A stretch of DNA of 49,346 nt from UBA1205 sp045534635 (GCA_045534635.1 JAZSKB010000047.1:1-49346); one strand, 5' to 3'. Positions 39,606-49,164 are shown, counted from the stretch's first letter. Made by a program: numbers and translations. Notes: a model not told the origin generated them from the letters alone.

Positions 39606-39794
39606 ATGATAGTATTAAAAATAATAGGAAGTATAATTTTAATAATCAGTGCTGTATTGGACTTTCTCTATATTATTGGAAAAGAACGAAAAGAATAGAT
39701 AGAAAAATATGACATACATGCTTGTGCTGGATATTCTTATGGATTTTGTTTTGCACTATTAGTTATTGCCGCTGTTTTATTGGCTACATTGTAA
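39606..39794 (+). pseudogene. Small two-helix membrane protein split by an in-frame TAG
   Basis: ATG 39606 gives MIVLKIIGSIILIISAVLDF and KERKE, then TAG at 39696-39698. The same frame continues after the TAG for 32 codons (IEKYDIHACAGYSYG, then a hydrophobic run LLVIAAVLLATL) to TAA 39794. Read through, the 62-residue product has two membrane helices joined by a charged loop. It sits about 40 bases after the module C promoter. It could be a pseudogene from a single nonsense change, a 30-residue peptide, or a read-through product. No family recognised. Confidence 0.55.
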
Positions 39795-39823
39795 ATTCAA
39801 TGTAAAAAGTAAAAAAACAAACA

Positions 39824-39876
39824 TTGTAATATTTTACTCCAAAAAGTGTGATAAAAATTGGTAAAGTTTTTGGTTA
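39824..39876. repeat. Dispersed repeat R, copy 5
   Basis: TGTAATATTTTACTCCAAAA, AGTGTGATAAAAATTGG and TAAAGTTTTTGGTTAA. The GGTAAAGTTTTTGGTT part is shared only with copy 1. It lies 30 bases after the small membrane ORF and about 95 bases from the mutase stop. Confidence 0.8.
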
Positions 39877-39921
39877 ATATTAGAGATAAACATTCTATTT
39901 TAATTTGGATTCTTTTTGAAT

Positions 39922-39953
39922 AAAAAAATAGGCAATTGAATCAATTGCCTATT
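39922..39953 (-). terminator. Rho-independent terminator of the mutase gene
   Basis: Perfect 12-bp stem AATAGGCAATTG/CAATTGCCTATT with a short loop, followed by a T run on the minus strand, 18 bases after the mutase stop. Confidence 0.9.
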
Positions 39954-39970
39954 TTAACATTGTTAATGGG

Positions 39971-42124
39971 TTAAAAACCTCTTTGTTGGTTTAATATGTC
40001 TAATATTTTGATAGCACAAGTACTGATAACAGAACCTGGACCAAAAATAGCGACTGCTCCTGCTTTATAAAGGAAATCGTAATCTTGAGCAGGAATAACA
40101 CCTCCAACAATTACCAAAATATCAGGACGACCTAATTTTTTAAGTTCTTCAATAATTTGCGGAACAAGTGTTTTGTGTCCAGCGGCTAAAGAAGAAACAC
40201 CAACAATATGAACGTCATTTTCTACTGCTTGTTTTGCGGCTTCAGCAGGAGTTTGGAACAAAGGACCCATATCTACATCGAAACCGATATCAGCATAACC
40301 AGTGGCAACAACTTTTGCACCTCTATCGTGACCATCTTGTCCCATTTTAGCAATCATAATACGAGGACGACGACCTTCTTTCTTTGCAAAATTATTTGCC
40401 ATATCGCACGCCTTGTTAAAGCTGTCATTATCTTTTGTTATAGCACTATACACGCCTGAAATCAAATTTATTTTTGCTTTATATCTTCCAAAAACTTTTT
40501 CCATTGCCATAGAAATTTCACCCAAAGAAGCACGTTTACGAGCAGCATTGATAGATAATTCTAATAGATTACCTTTGCCAGTTTTAGCACATTCTGTGAT
40601 AGCATTCAAAGCAAGTTCAACTTCTTGATTGTTACGTTCTGCACGTAATTTTTTCAAACGGGCAATTTGAGCTTCTCTAACAGTAGTATTATCAACTTCT
40701 AATGTATCTAAAGGAGCTTCGTGTTCAAGTCGATATTTATTAACACCAACAATAGAATCATTGCCAGAATCTATTTTTGCTTGACGACGAGCGGCAGCTT
40801 CTTCAATACGCATTTTAGGAATACCTGTTTCTATTGCTTTTGCCATACCACCTAATTTTTCAACTTCTTGAATTAGGTTCCAAGCACGATGAGCAATTTC
40901 ATTGGTAAGCGATTCTACATAGTAAGAACCAGCCCAAGGGTCAACAGTACGACAAACATTAGTTTCTTCTTGAATATACAATTGGGTATTACGAGCAATA
41001 CGAGCCGAAAAATCGGTAGGTAAAGCAATTGCTTCATCTAAAGCATTGGTATGTAAAGATTGAGTATGTCCTAAAGCGGCACCCATAGCCTCGATACAAG
41101 TACGAGCGACATTGTTGAAAGGGTCTTGTTCAGTAAGCGACCATCCAGAAGTTTGACTATGTGTACGCAAAGCCAAAGATTTAGGATTTTTTGGATTAAA
41201 TTGTTTTACCAATTTTGCCCAAAGCATACGAGCGGCACGCATTTTAGCAATTTCCATAAAATGATTCATACCTACCCCCCAGAAGAAAGACAAACGAGGA
41301 GCAAATGCATCAATATCCATACCAGCATTGATACCAGCACGCAAATATTCTAAACCATCTGCCAAAGTGTATGCTAATTCTATATCGGCAGTAGCACCTG
41401 CTTCTTGCATGTGATAACCTGAAATACTGATAGAATTGAATTTAGGCATATTTTTTGAGGTAAATTCAAAAATATCAGCGATGATTTTCATACTTGGAGC
41501 AGGAGGATAAATGTAAGTATTTCTTACCATAAACTCTTTCAAAATGTCATTTTGAATAGTTCCTGCCAATTGTTCCATAGACACACCTTGTTCTTCTGCA
41601 GCGACAATGTAAAATGCTAAAATAGGCATTACAGCACCATTCATAGTCATAGAAACAGACATTTTATCCAAAGGAATTTGGTCGAAAAGGATTTTCATGT
41701 CTAAAATAGAATCTACGGCAACACCCGCTTTTCCAACGTCACCAACAACGCGTTCATGGTCAGAATCGTAACCACGATGAGTTGCTAAATCGAAAGCGAT
41801 AGACAATCCTTTTTGTCCTGCTGCTAAATTTCTTCTATAAAAGGCATTAGATTCTTCAGCAGTAGAAAAACCAGCATATTGACGTACTGTCCATGGTTTC
41901 ATTACATACATTGTAGAATATGGTCCACGTAAAAATGGAGGCAATCCTGCAGCATAATTTAAATGCTCCATATTTTCCAAATCTTTAGTTCCATAAACTG
42001 ATTTCACAGGAATTTGTTCTGCTGTTAACCAATCATGACGAATGCCTTCTTTTGCTTCCCATTGGGAATTTGTTTCCGATTGCGGATAATCTTTATAGGA
42101 TATTTTTCCAAAATCTGGTCTCAT
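39971..42124 (-). CDS. mutB: Methylmalonyl-CoA mutase, large catalytic subunit
   Basis: 717 aa. It interconverts succinyl-CoA and (R)-methylmalonyl-CoA with adenosylcobalamin. The N-terminal barrel shows RGPYSTMYVMKPWTVRQYAG (active-site Tyr region), SIAFDLATHRGYDSDH and RTHSQTSGWSLTEQDPFNN. The C-terminal B12 domain has GQDGHDRGAKVVATGYAD (cobalt-ligating His), SSLAAGHKTL and VIVGGVIPAQDY. It is full length and apparently active. The small subunit MutA, which usually precedes it in Bacteroidetes, is absent: upstream is a divergently functioning sulfatase gene after 73 bases. It has its own promoter TACCTTTG (42152-42159). No cobalamin riboswitch fits in the short leader. Confidence 0.96.
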   Translation of the reverse strand: MRPDFGKISYKDYPQSETNSQWEAKEGIRHDWLTAEQIPVKSVYGTKDLENMEHLNYAAGLPPFLRGPYSTMYVMKPWTVRQYAGFSTAEESNAFYRRNLAAGQKGLSIAFDLATHRGYDSDHERVVGDVGKAGVAVDSILDMKILFDQIPLDKMSVSMTMNGAVMPILAFYIVAAEEQGVSMEQLAGTIQNDILKEFMVRNTYIYPPAPSMKIIADIFEFTSKNMPKFNSISISGYHMQEAGATADIELAYTLADGLEYLRAGINAGMDIDAFAPRLSFFWGVGMNHFMEIAKMRAARMLWAKLVKQFNPKNPKSLALRTHSQTSGWSLTEQDPFNNVARTCIEAMGAALGHTQSLHTNALDEAIALPTDFSARIARNTQLYIQEETNVCRTVDPWAGSYYVESLTNEIAHRAWNLIQEVEKLGGMAKAIETGIPKMRIEEAAARRQAKIDSGNDSIVGVNKYRLEHEAPLDTLEVDNTTVREAQIARLKKLRAERNNQEVELALNAITECAKTGKGNLLELSINAARKRASLGEISMAMEKVFGRYKAKINLISGVYSAITKDNDSFNKACDMANNFAKKEGRRPRIMIAKMGQDGHDRGAKVVATGYADIGFDVDMGPLFQTPAEAAKQAVENDVHIVGVSSLAAGHKTLVPQIIEELKKLGRPDILVIVGGVIPAQDYDFLYKAGAVAIFGPGSVISTCAIKILDILNQQRGF

Positions 42125-42151
42125 AAATAATATTTATTAATAGATGGTTTG

Positions 42152-42159
42152 CAAAGGTA
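42152..42159 (-). promoter_or_regulatory. Bacteroidetes -7 element (TACCTTTG) for the mutase gene
   Basis: The minus strand reads TACCTTTGC, 28 bases before the ATG, within the 73-base gap to the upstream gene. Confidence 0.65.
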
Positions 42160-42197
42160 CAATTTTTTTCAAAAAGGAACGACAAAAACTATCAAAA

Positions 42198-44060
42198 TTA
42201 ATAATCGCAATAAGTTTTATAAAGTGTTTGCAAATATGCTTGACCTTCTATTTTCAAAGTATCGAAAAAACAACTATCACCAATACCGTAAGTAATGTGA
42301 TTATCATTTTTGTAATAGTCTATGTATTCGGCATTTGGACGTATCCAACCAAAACCAGAAGCGGCTTCAAAAAATGCATATTGTGATGCGTATGGATTAA
42401 AAATATTTTTTCCCCATTGAAAATCTTTGTTGGAAATATTTAGCTGTGCAAGCAAAGAATAGGCTATATCTACATGGGAACAAACACAATTTATTTGTTT
42501 TCCTTGCCATTGTTTTGGAATAACTTCTCCAAAAAATAACATCGGTACATGCTGATAATCAGATGAATAAAAATATTGTTTATTGATATGTGTTGGGTGG
42601 CTATGGTCTCCGACTAAAATAAACAAAGTATTATTGTACCATGATTCATTTTTAATAGATTTGAAATATTCTCCTAAGTAATGATCGCAATATTTTGCCG
42701 AGTTTAAAAAAGGTGTTTCAGGACAATTGATATTTACTGGAGCAATATTTTTTGGTTGGTCGTAAGGACTATGAGAACTTAAAGTAAAAAGTATGCTAAA
42801 AAATGGAGTTTGTTTTTTATTAAGTTCTTGATGATGAATAGCAAACATATATTGGTCGTGAATACCTAATTTTCCACGAGGCAATGATTTTTCAATATCT
42901 TTTTCTTCAACAATTTCATCAAATTGGCAATGCAAAAGAAAAGAACGGATATTTCCATAATCAAGATTCCCTCCAAAATAAAATGAAGTATGGTATCCAT
43001 TCGTTTTCATTTGTTTACTTAAAGAAGGTAAATTTTTGTATTTAGCATGATTGTCTGTTATATCATACATAGGAACAGAGGGGAAACCGCTAAGAATACT
43101 ACAAATTGCTTGTTGAGAACGATGTCCATTTGAATAAGTTCTTGTAAACAAAATACCTTTTTGGACAAGCGTATCAAAATTGTCGGTAATACCTTTGCTT
43201 CCGCTAAGACTTTCTACTAAATCGGCAGACCAACTTTCCAAAAGAATAATAACAACATTGATATTTTCTTTTTCTATGATTTTTGATAAACTATCTTTTT
43301 CATTTTTACGGATACGATGAAGCATATTTTGTGCTTCGGTGTTACTCATAAAATTATAACGACTACTATCAATATCGCTAAAATATCCAATACTATGCAT
43401 AATATTCCAAACGGGATTGACAGCAACATCATTAAGTATTTCTTTTTGAGAAAAATAAGCAGCACTTTGGGTAATAGGAATTGCATCAAAACCTCCTCGC
43501 ATAGCAACAAAAGTAATTCCTCCAGCAATCAAAAACGCTGGAAAAACTTTTATATACCATTTTTTTATGGGTTCTATTTTTGGAGAAAAGATGAATTTAG
43601 CACAGAGAAATATTCCTCCAAAAGTTAAAAAAATGATTCCCAATGTTGCTAATACAATTTGATGAGTTTTGGCGGTCATTATAATTTCAATAGGTCTTCG
43701 TAAATAAAGCAGTACTTTATAATTAAGTTTGCAAAGCCATTCACCGTAAATGCCAATTTCTCCAAAAATAATTAAACTGCAAAATAAAAGCTCAATTGTT
43801 AATACTGTATAAATCAATATTTTAATTATTTTATTTTTGAAGCATAATTGTAGAGAAAAAAGAAATAAAGGAAAACTAATTAAATAGGCAATTGTAGAAA
43901 AATCAAGACGAAAGGCATTTGTAAAACATTGAACAATTTCTAAAAAAGAAACATTTGCTAATTTATTGTAGTACATCAATAAAAAGAGACTTCTGCCGAT
44001 TGCAAAAAACAAAAGCCAGAAGAGAACCAACTTAATAATTGTCAAAACATATTGTTTCAT
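42198..44060 (-). CDS. LTA-synthase-like sulfatase-superfamily membrane protein
   Basis: 620 aa. Five N-terminal membrane helices (to about residue 205) are followed by an extracytoplasmic alkaline-phosphatase-fold domain. Metal and active-site motifs are VVIILLESWSADL, YSNGHRSQQAICSILSGFP, TLSSHSPYDQP and LVGDHSHPTH. The nucleophile position appears as Ser in GHRSQQ where Thr is common in LtaS-like enzymes. Relatives transfer glycerol-phosphate or phosphoethanolamine groups to lipids or envelope glycans. The specific acceptor is unknown. No clear -7 element was found upstream. Confidence 0.82.
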   Translation of the reverse strand: MKQYVLTIIKLVLFWLLFFAIGRSLFLLMYYNKLANVSFLEIVQCFTNAFRLDFSTIAYLISFPLFLFSLQLCFKNKIIKILIYTVLTIELLFCSLIIFGEIGIYGEWLCKLNYKVLLYLRRPIEIIMTAKTHQIVLATLGIIFLTFGGIFLCAKFIFSPKIEPIKKWYIKVFPAFLIAGGITFVAMRGGFDAIPITQSAAYFSQKEILNDVAVNPVWNIMHSIGYFSDIDSSRYNFMSNTEAQNMLHRIRKNEKDSLSKIIEKENINVVIILLESWSADLVESLSGSKGITDNFDTLVQKGILFTRTYSNGHRSQQAICSILSGFPSVPMYDITDNHAKYKNLPSLSKQMKTNGYHTSFYFGGNLDYGNIRSFLLHCQFDEIVEEKDIEKSLPRGKLGIHDQYMFAIHHQELNKKQTPFFSILFTLSSHSPYDQPKNIAPVNINCPETPFLNSAKYCDHYLGEYFKSIKNESWYNNTLFILVGDHSHPTHINKQYFYSSDYQHVPMLFFGEVIPKQWQGKQINCVCSHVDIAYSLLAQLNISNKDFQWGKNIFNPYASQYAFFEAASGFGWIRPNAEYIDYYKNDNHITYGIGDSCFFDTLKIEGQAYLQTLYKTYCDY

Positions 44061-44235
44061 AACACGAAATACAACGCAAAAATTTGTGTTTTATTATAAA
44101 TAAGAAGTTTTTGTAAATAAAACATAATAACAATTATATATATGTATATCAATTTAATATCTAATAAAATTGTTAATAACTTCATAATTATTAAGATAAA
44201 TTTTGAAAATGATAGTTTCGTTTGTGTTAAAATGC

Positions 44236-44243
44236 TATCTTTG
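44236..44243 (+). promoter_or_regulatory. Bacteroidetes -7 element (TATCTTTG) for mazG
   Basis: TATCTTTGC lies 23 bases before the mazG ATG, in the 206-base gap to the divergent sulfatase gene. Confidence 0.7.
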
Positions 44244-44266
44244 CAAACAATAGACAAAGTAAATTT

Positions 44267-45049
44267 ATGTATAGAGAGAATGAAAATCATAAAGCAATAG
44301 ATAGATTGCTTGGGATTATGGAAGAATTGCGAACGAAATGTCCGTGGGATAGAAAGCAAACAATGGAAACATTGCGATGTTTGAGCATTGAAGAAGTGTA
44401 TGAACTATCTGATGCCATTTTGAAAAAAAACATGCAAGAAATCCGTAAAGAATTGGGAGACATTCTTTTACATATTGTGTTTTATTGTAAAATAGCAAGT
44501 GAAGAAAATCATTTCAACTTTGCCGATGTTGTTAATAGTTTATGCGAAAAATTGATAATAAGACATCCACATGTATTTGGTAGCGAAAAAGTAAACAATG
44601 AAGATGATGTCAAAATCAATTGGGAAAAAATAAAATTGCAAGAAAAAGGAAGAAAAACTGTTTTGGAAGGCGTTCCAAGTAGTTTGCCAGCGATGATAAA
44701 AGCATATCGAATACAAGATAAAGCTCATGGTGTTCATTTTGATTGGGAAAATTCTGAAGATGTTCTCAATAAAGTAAAAGAAGAAATAGCAGAATTTGAA
44801 GAAGAAAAATTGAAAAATAACCGAGAAAAAATGGAGTCAGAATTTGGTGATATTTTCTTTTCTTTGATTAACTATGCCCGTTTTATGGGAATAAATCCAG
44901 AAGATGCTTTGGAAAAAACAAACCGAAAGTTTATCAATCGTTTCAATAAAATGGAACAAAAGATATTCGAAGATGGTAAGTTATTGACAAATATGAATTT
45001 AGAAGAGTTAGATAAATATTGGAATAGTGCAAAACAAGATGAAAAATAA
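44267..45049 (+). CDS. mazG: Nucleoside triphosphate pyrophosphohydrolase
   Basis: 260 aa with two MazG folds. The first has CPWDRKQTMETLRCLSIEE and ELGDILLHIVFY, the second KVKEEIAEFEEE and ESEFGDIFFSLINYARF, both with the acidic metal-binding pattern ExxE...D. It hydrolyses (d)NTPs to monophosphates and pyrophosphate as house-cleaning. The linker KTVLEGVPSSLPAMIKAYRI is typical. It overlaps the next gene by about 11 bases. Confidence 0.95.
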   Translation: MYRENENHKAIDRLLGIMEELRTKCPWDRKQTMETLRCLSIEEVYELSDAILKKNMQEIRKELGDILLHIVFYCKIASEENHFNFADVVNSLCEKLIIRHPHVFGSEKVNNEDDVKINWEKIKLQEKGRKTVLEGVPSSLPAMIKAYRIQDKAHGVHFDWENSEDVLNKVKEEIAEFEEEKLKNNREKMESEFGDIFFSLINYARFMGINPEDALEKTNRKFINRFNKMEQKIFEDGKLLTNMNLEELDKYWNSAKQDEK

Positions 45050-46952
45050 GTTGTCGTATAGAATAATGCCACAAGATACAGTTCCTGCTGTTTTTGTGTT
45101 AGCCTTTGATTTGTTTATTGTTTTTATTGCTATTATTATAGCTGTATTAATGAGGGTAAATTTTCGTATTCCTGCTCATTTCAATTTAACAGAAGTGATA
45201 ATAATATTTTCTAGCATACTTATAGTTAGAACATCAACATTTTTAATTTTCCGCACATATACTTCTTTAATTCGTTATATCGGAGTAAAAGATATTATAA
45301 ATTTGTTTAAAGCAAATATCATTGGAAGTGGATTGTTGGGAATTATTAATTTGATAATGTGGATAATGAACCAGAAATTTGCAATACCTTCTTCTATTAT
45401 TATTACAGAATTTTTGATTAGTGTATTTATCATGATATTTTATCGATTGGGAATAAGATTTATTTACGTCAATAAAAATCATTCTGTAAAAGTACATACC
45501 AATATATTGGTTTATGGAGCAGGAGAATTGGGAATAATTACTATTCGTTCTATAAATAAAGATAGTAAACGAAAATATCATGTTATTGGATTTATCGATG
45601 ATGATGAGAAAAAAACAGGAAAAAAAATTAATGGCATACCAATATATGCTGCAAAAAATCTAAATGAAATCTTATCATCAAACAATATAGCACATCTTGT
45701 TATAGCAATAGAAAATTTAAATATCGAAAAACAAAGAGAAATAACAGAAATATGCACAGCAAATAAAGTAAAAGTTCTTTTGGTTCCACCAATATCACGT
45801 TGGATAAATGGAGAACTGACTTTTAAACAAATAAAAAAAATTCGAGTGGAAGATTTATTAGGTCGTCCTTCTATAAACATAAAAACCAATCAAATACAAA
45901 AAGACCTTGTTGATAAAATTATTTTCGTAACAGGTGTCGCAGGTTCTATCGGAAGTGAAATAGTAAGACAATTGCTCAATTACGATTTCAAAGAATTGGT
46001 GTTAATAGATAATGCTGAAACACCGATGTTCTTTTTAGAAATGGAATTGTTGCAATTGGCAAAAGGGAAAAAATATACATTATATATAAGAAATATTTGT
46101 CAACAAGAGGCGATGGAACATTTATTTGAACAATATCGCCCAAATTTAATATTTCATGCTGCAGCGTATAAACATGTACCACTAATGGAAAATAATCCAA
46201 CACAAGCAGTGCAAAATAATGTTTGGGGAACAAAAGTATTAGCAGATTTAAGTGTTAAATATGGTGCAGAAAAATTTGTAATGATTTCTACTGATAAGGC
46301 AGTAAATCCAACAAATGTAATGGGGGCAAGTAAACGCATAGCAGAAATTTATGTGCAATCTTTGGGAAATTATGCTCAAACATGCAAATTTATCACAACA
46401 CGATTTGGAAATGTTTTAGGCTCAAATGGTTCTGTTATTCCTATATTGAAAAAACAAATAGAACAAGGTGGTCCTATTACAATTACTCACCCAGAAGTTA
46501 CCCGATTTTTTATGACAATTCCAGAAGCGTGTCAATTGGTATTGCAGGCAGGAAGTATTGGTAATGGTGGCGAAATTTATATATTTGATATGGGAAAAAG
46601 TGTCAAAATATACGATTTGGCAAAAAATATGATTTCACTTTCAGGTTTAGAATTGGGAAAAGATATTCAAATTGTATTTACTGGATTGCGTCCAGGTGAA
46701 AAATTATATGAAGAATTGTTGACTAACGAAGAAAATACAACTATAACACAGTATGATAGAATAAAAATAGCAAAAGTAACAGCATACAATTTTGAGAATA
46801 TTAAAAATCAAATTGACGATTTGATAAATAGTATTGAAAAAGATGATGATATGGCTTTGGTAAGGAAAATGAAGGCTTTAGTTCCTGAATATAAAAGCCA
46901 AAATTCTAAATATATATCGTTAGATGATAATTTTTCACAAGAAAAAGCCTAA
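45039..46952 (+). CDS. Membrane nucleotide-sugar dehydratase, FlaA1/CapD-like
   Basis: 637 aa from ATG 45039, which overlaps the mazG stop by 11 bases; an ATG at 45027 is also in frame. Four N-terminal membrane helices come first. A first Rossmann domain (VYGAGELGIITIR, near 155) follows, and then a large SDR catalytic domain with FVTGVAGSIGSEIVRQLL (near 300), AAYKHVPLMENNP, STDKAVNPTNVMGASKR and TGLRPGEKLYEELL. Family members are UDP-GlcNAc 4,6-dehydratases that start di-deoxy sugars of capsule, O-antigen or protein glycans. The catalytic residue after STDKA is Met-Gly-Ala-Ser-Lys, where the usual Tyr is replaced by Met, a feature of the CapD/WbpM group. Likely in one transcript with mazG. 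Confidence 0.92.
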   Translation: MKNKLSYRIMPQDTVPAVFVLAFDLFIVFIAIIIAVLMRVNFRIPAHFNLTEVIIIFSSILIVRTSTFLIFRTYTSLIRYIGVKDIINLFKANIIGSGLLGIINLIMWIMNQKFAIPSSIIITEFLISVFIMIFYRLGIRFIYVNKNHSVKVHTNILVYGAGELGIITIRSINKDSKRKYHVIGFIDDDEKKTGKKINGIPIYAAKNLNEILSSNNIAHLVIAIENLNIEKQREITEICTANKVKVLLVPPISRWINGELTFKQIKKIRVEDLLGRPSINIKTNQIQKDLVDKIIFVTGVAGSIGSEIVRQLLNYDFKELVLIDNAETPMFFLEMELLQLAKGKKYTLYIRNICQQEAMEHLFEQYRPNLIFHAAAYKHVPLMENNPTQAVQNNVWGTKVLADLSVKYGAEKFVMISTDKAVNPTNVMGASKRIAEIYVQSLGNYAQTCKFITTRFGNVLGSNGSVIPILKKQIEQGGPITITHPEVTRFFMTIPEACQLVLQAGSIGNGGEIYIFDMGKSVKIYDLAKNMISLSGLELGKDIQIVFTGLRPGEKLYEELLTNEENTTITQYDRIKIAKVTAYNFENIKNQIDDLINSIEKDDDMALVRKMKALVPEYKSQNSKYISLDDNFSQEKA

Positions 46953-46968
46953 TTACAACAAAAAATTA

Positions 46969-46976
46969 TATCTTTG
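46969..46976 (+). promoter_or_regulatory. Bacteroidetes -7 element (TATCTTTG) for ftsX
   Basis: TATCTTTGC lies 22 bases before the ftsX ATG, separating it from the sugar dehydratase gene. Confidence 0.7.
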
Positions 46977-46998
46977 CAAGATGAAATAATCAACAAAA

Positions 46999-47880
46999 AT
47001 GACGGAACAAATTGATAAAATTACAAAATATAGGTTAGCCTCATCGAAAGTATCAACAATAATAAGCGTAGCATTAGTATTGTTTATGATGGGATTGTTG
47101 GGGATTGTGCTCATTAATGCCAAACAAATCTCCGACAAAGTACGCGAAAATATTGGTTTTGAGGTTATTCTTCCTCCTGATATTACAGAAGGGGAAATTG
47201 CAAGATTGCAACAATCAATAGAAAAGAAAATATATGTAAAATCTATAAACTTTGTTTCTAAAGAAACAGCAACTCAAGAAATGATAACAATGCTTGGTCA
47301 TGACTTTAGAGATATTGTTGGAGATATCATTCCTCCTTCTTTTCAATTGAAAATCAATGCGGATTATACTTCTATGGATAGTTTGCTCAATATCGAAAAA
47401 GAACTTAATTTAATGGAAAATGTTAGTGATGTAAGTTACCAAAAAAGTTATGTAACTAATGTAAATGATAATCTAAAAAAAATAGGTATGATATTGTTGA
47501 TTATCAGTGCTTGTTTACTAATTATCTCTTTGGCTCTTATCGGTAATACCATACGTCTTGCTATTTATTCAAAACGATTTATTATCAAAAGTATGTTGTT
47601 GGTAGGAGCAAAAAGACGTACTATCTATAATCCTTTCATTTTTACAGGAATTATTCAAGGAATATGGGGAAGTATATTTGCTATTTTGGCATTGATTGGT
47701 ATTATCTATTTAGCATATTCTCATACAAATGCAACATCTATTATTGACCTATCTCAACCTATATACTATATTGCTTTATTTGTAATATTGTTTGTTATAG
47801 GAATATTTATTACATGGATTTCAACCGTATTTTCGGTGAAGAAGTATATTAAAATGAAAATTGATAAATTGTATTTTTAA
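46999..47880 (+). CDS. ftsX: Cell-division permease FtsX
   Basis: 293 aa. A cytoplasmic N-terminus leads to TM1 (VSTIISVALVLFMMGLLGIV), a periplasmic domain of about 125 residues (FEVILPPDITEGEIARLQ and on), and three C-terminal helices with NTIRLAIYSKRFIIKSMLLV and GAKRRTIYNPF, the coupling-helix region. With FtsE it controls peptidoglycan hydrolases at division. ftsE is not adjacent, as is common in this phylum. It is followed by a DUF3098 gene and uppP, a conserved Bacteroidetes order. Confidence 0.93.
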   Translation: MTEQIDKITKYRLASSKVSTIISVALVLFMMGLLGIVLINAKQISDKVRENIGFEVILPPDITEGEIARLQQSIEKKIYVKSINFVSKETATQEMITMLGHDFRDIVGDIIPPSFQLKINADYTSMDSLLNIEKELNLMENVSDVSYQKSYVTNVNDNLKKIGMILLIISACLLIISLALIGNTIRLAIYSKRFIIKSMLLVGAKRRTIYNPFIFTGIIQGIWGSIFAILALIGIIYLAYSHTNATSIIDLSQPIYYIALFVILFVIGIFITWISTVFSVKKYIKMKIDKLYF

Positions 47881-47892
47881 ATATATTAAATT

Positions 47893-48204
47893 ATGGCACA
47901 AAATAAAAGTATGACAAATAAAACAACGACTAAAACAACAAAACCAACAATTTCTTGGCCTACAGGAATGCCTTTTGATAGAATAAATTACATTTTGATG
48001 TTGGTGGGGATTGTTGTTCTTTTCATAGGTTATATCCTACTTTCTGGTGGTAAAAGTGAAGACCCTGCCGCTTTTAGTGAAGAAATTTTCAATAAAAGAC
48101 GTATGGTTGTCGCTCCTATTGTTTTGACTGTAGGATTTATTATTGAATTTTTTGCTATTATGCTTAAATTCAACAAAAAAGAAGAAACAAAAAACGATAA
48201 TTAA
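47893..48204 (+). CDS. DUF3098 membrane protein
   Basis: 103 aa with two membrane helices (INYILMLVGIVVLFIGYILL and VVAPIVLTVGFIIEFFAIML), joined by SGGKSEDPAAFSEEIFNKRR, the conserved heart of the DUF3098 family. Function unknown. Its constant position between ftsX and uppP in Bacteroidetes hints at a role in envelope growth or division; that is inference. Confidence 0.9.
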   Translation: MAQNKSMTNKTTTKTTKPTISWPTGMPFDRINYILMLVGIVVLFIGYILLSGGKSEDPAAFSEEIFNKRRMVVAPIVLTVGFIIEFFAIMLKFNKKEETKNDN

Positions 48205-48222
48205 TCTGTGAAAATCTAAGAT

Positions 48223-49026
48223 ATGAGTATCTTTGAGGCAATTGTTTTAGGACTTATACAAGGTTTAACAGAATATTTGCCCGTAAGTAGTAGTGGTCAT
48301 TTAACAATTGGGGCATTTTTGTTTGGTCTTCAAGGGTCTGAAAACTTGGCTTTTACTGTTGTCGTTCATATTGCAACGGTAATGAGTACGATATTCATTT
48401 TATGGAAAGAGATTCTCTGGCTATTTAAAGATTTATTTCGTTTTAAATGGAATAAAGGGACACAATACGCTATCAATATCATTGTTTCAATGATTCCTAT
48501 TGGAATTGTAGGTTTATTTTTCAAAGATAAAGTAGAAGAAGTTTTTGGGTCGGGATTACTAATAGTTGGTATTTGCTTATTAGTTACCGCCCTTTTGTTA
48601 TTTTTTGCTTATTTTGCTCGTCCTCGACAAAAGGAAAAAATTTCAATGATAGATGCTTTTATTATTGGAATTGCACAAGCAATTGCGGTATTACCAGGAT
48701 TGTCTCGTTCGGGAAGTACTATCGCAACAGGGTTATTGTTAGGAAATAAAAAAGAGAATCTTGCTCAATTTTCTTTCCTAATGGTTATCCCTCCTATTTT
48801 AGGAGAAGCCATTTTAGAAATAATGAAAATCTTTTCTGGGAATAACTCTATAGTTTCAGAAATTCCTATTTCTGCATTAATTGCTGGTTTTTTTGCTGCA
48901 TTCTTTTCTGGCTGTTTAGCTTGCCAATGGATGCTAAATTTAGTAAAAAAAGGCAAATTGATTTATTTTGCTATTTATTGCGTAATTGCTGCAATTTTTG
49001 CTATTGTTTCTTATTTTTTCGTGTAA
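48223..49026 (+). CDS. uppP: Undecaprenyl-diphosphatase
   Basis: 267 aa, polytopic. It removes one phosphate from undecaprenyl diphosphate so that the lipid carrier can be reused in wall and polysaccharide synthesis. Both catalytic repeats are present: GLTEYLPVSSSGHL (15-28) and LPGLSRSGSTIATGLLLG. It starts 18 bases after the DUF3098 gene and closes the ftsX cluster. No terminator hairpin was seen after it. Confidence 0.97.
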   Translation: MSIFEAIVLGLIQGLTEYLPVSSSGHLTIGAFLFGLQGSENLAFTVVVHIATVMSTIFILWKEILWLFKDLFRFKWNKGTQYAINIIVSMIPIGIVGLFFKDKVEEVFGSGLLIVGICLLVTALLLFFAYFARPRQKEKISMIDAFIIGIAQAIAVLPGLSRSGSTIATGLLLGNKKENLAQFSFLMVIPPILGEAILEIMKIFSGNNSIVSEIPISALIAGFFAAFFSGCLACQWMLNLVKKGKLIYFAIYCVIAAIFAIVSYFFV

Positions 49027-49139
49027 TAAAAAATTAGACAGATTCTTTTACTACACAAAGTTTGTGTCAGAGGTAAAGAATTTTTGATGAGAAAGGGAAA
49101 ATTTGTAAAATAAAAATTTAACGTATAAATAAATTTTTG

Positions 49140-49147
49140 TACTTTTG
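49140..49147 (+). promoter_or_regulatory. Bacteroidetes -7 element (TACTTTTG), upstream of last gene
   Basis: TACTTTTGC lies in the gap after uppP. A second element at 49235 lies closer to the next gene, so there may be two promoters. Confidence 0.5.
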
Positions 49148-49164
49148 CGAAGATAACACTTTTT

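Noticed and set aside
42125..42197. Cobalamin riboswitch before the B12-dependent mutase
   Set aside because: The gap is only 73 bases and contains the promoter; too short for the aptamer, and no B12-box-like sequence is seen.
44057..44359. 100-codon minus-strand frame upstream of the sulfatase gene
   Set aside because: It overlaps the mazG promoter and start and reads AT-rich spacer; hydrophobic low-complexity product with no family features.
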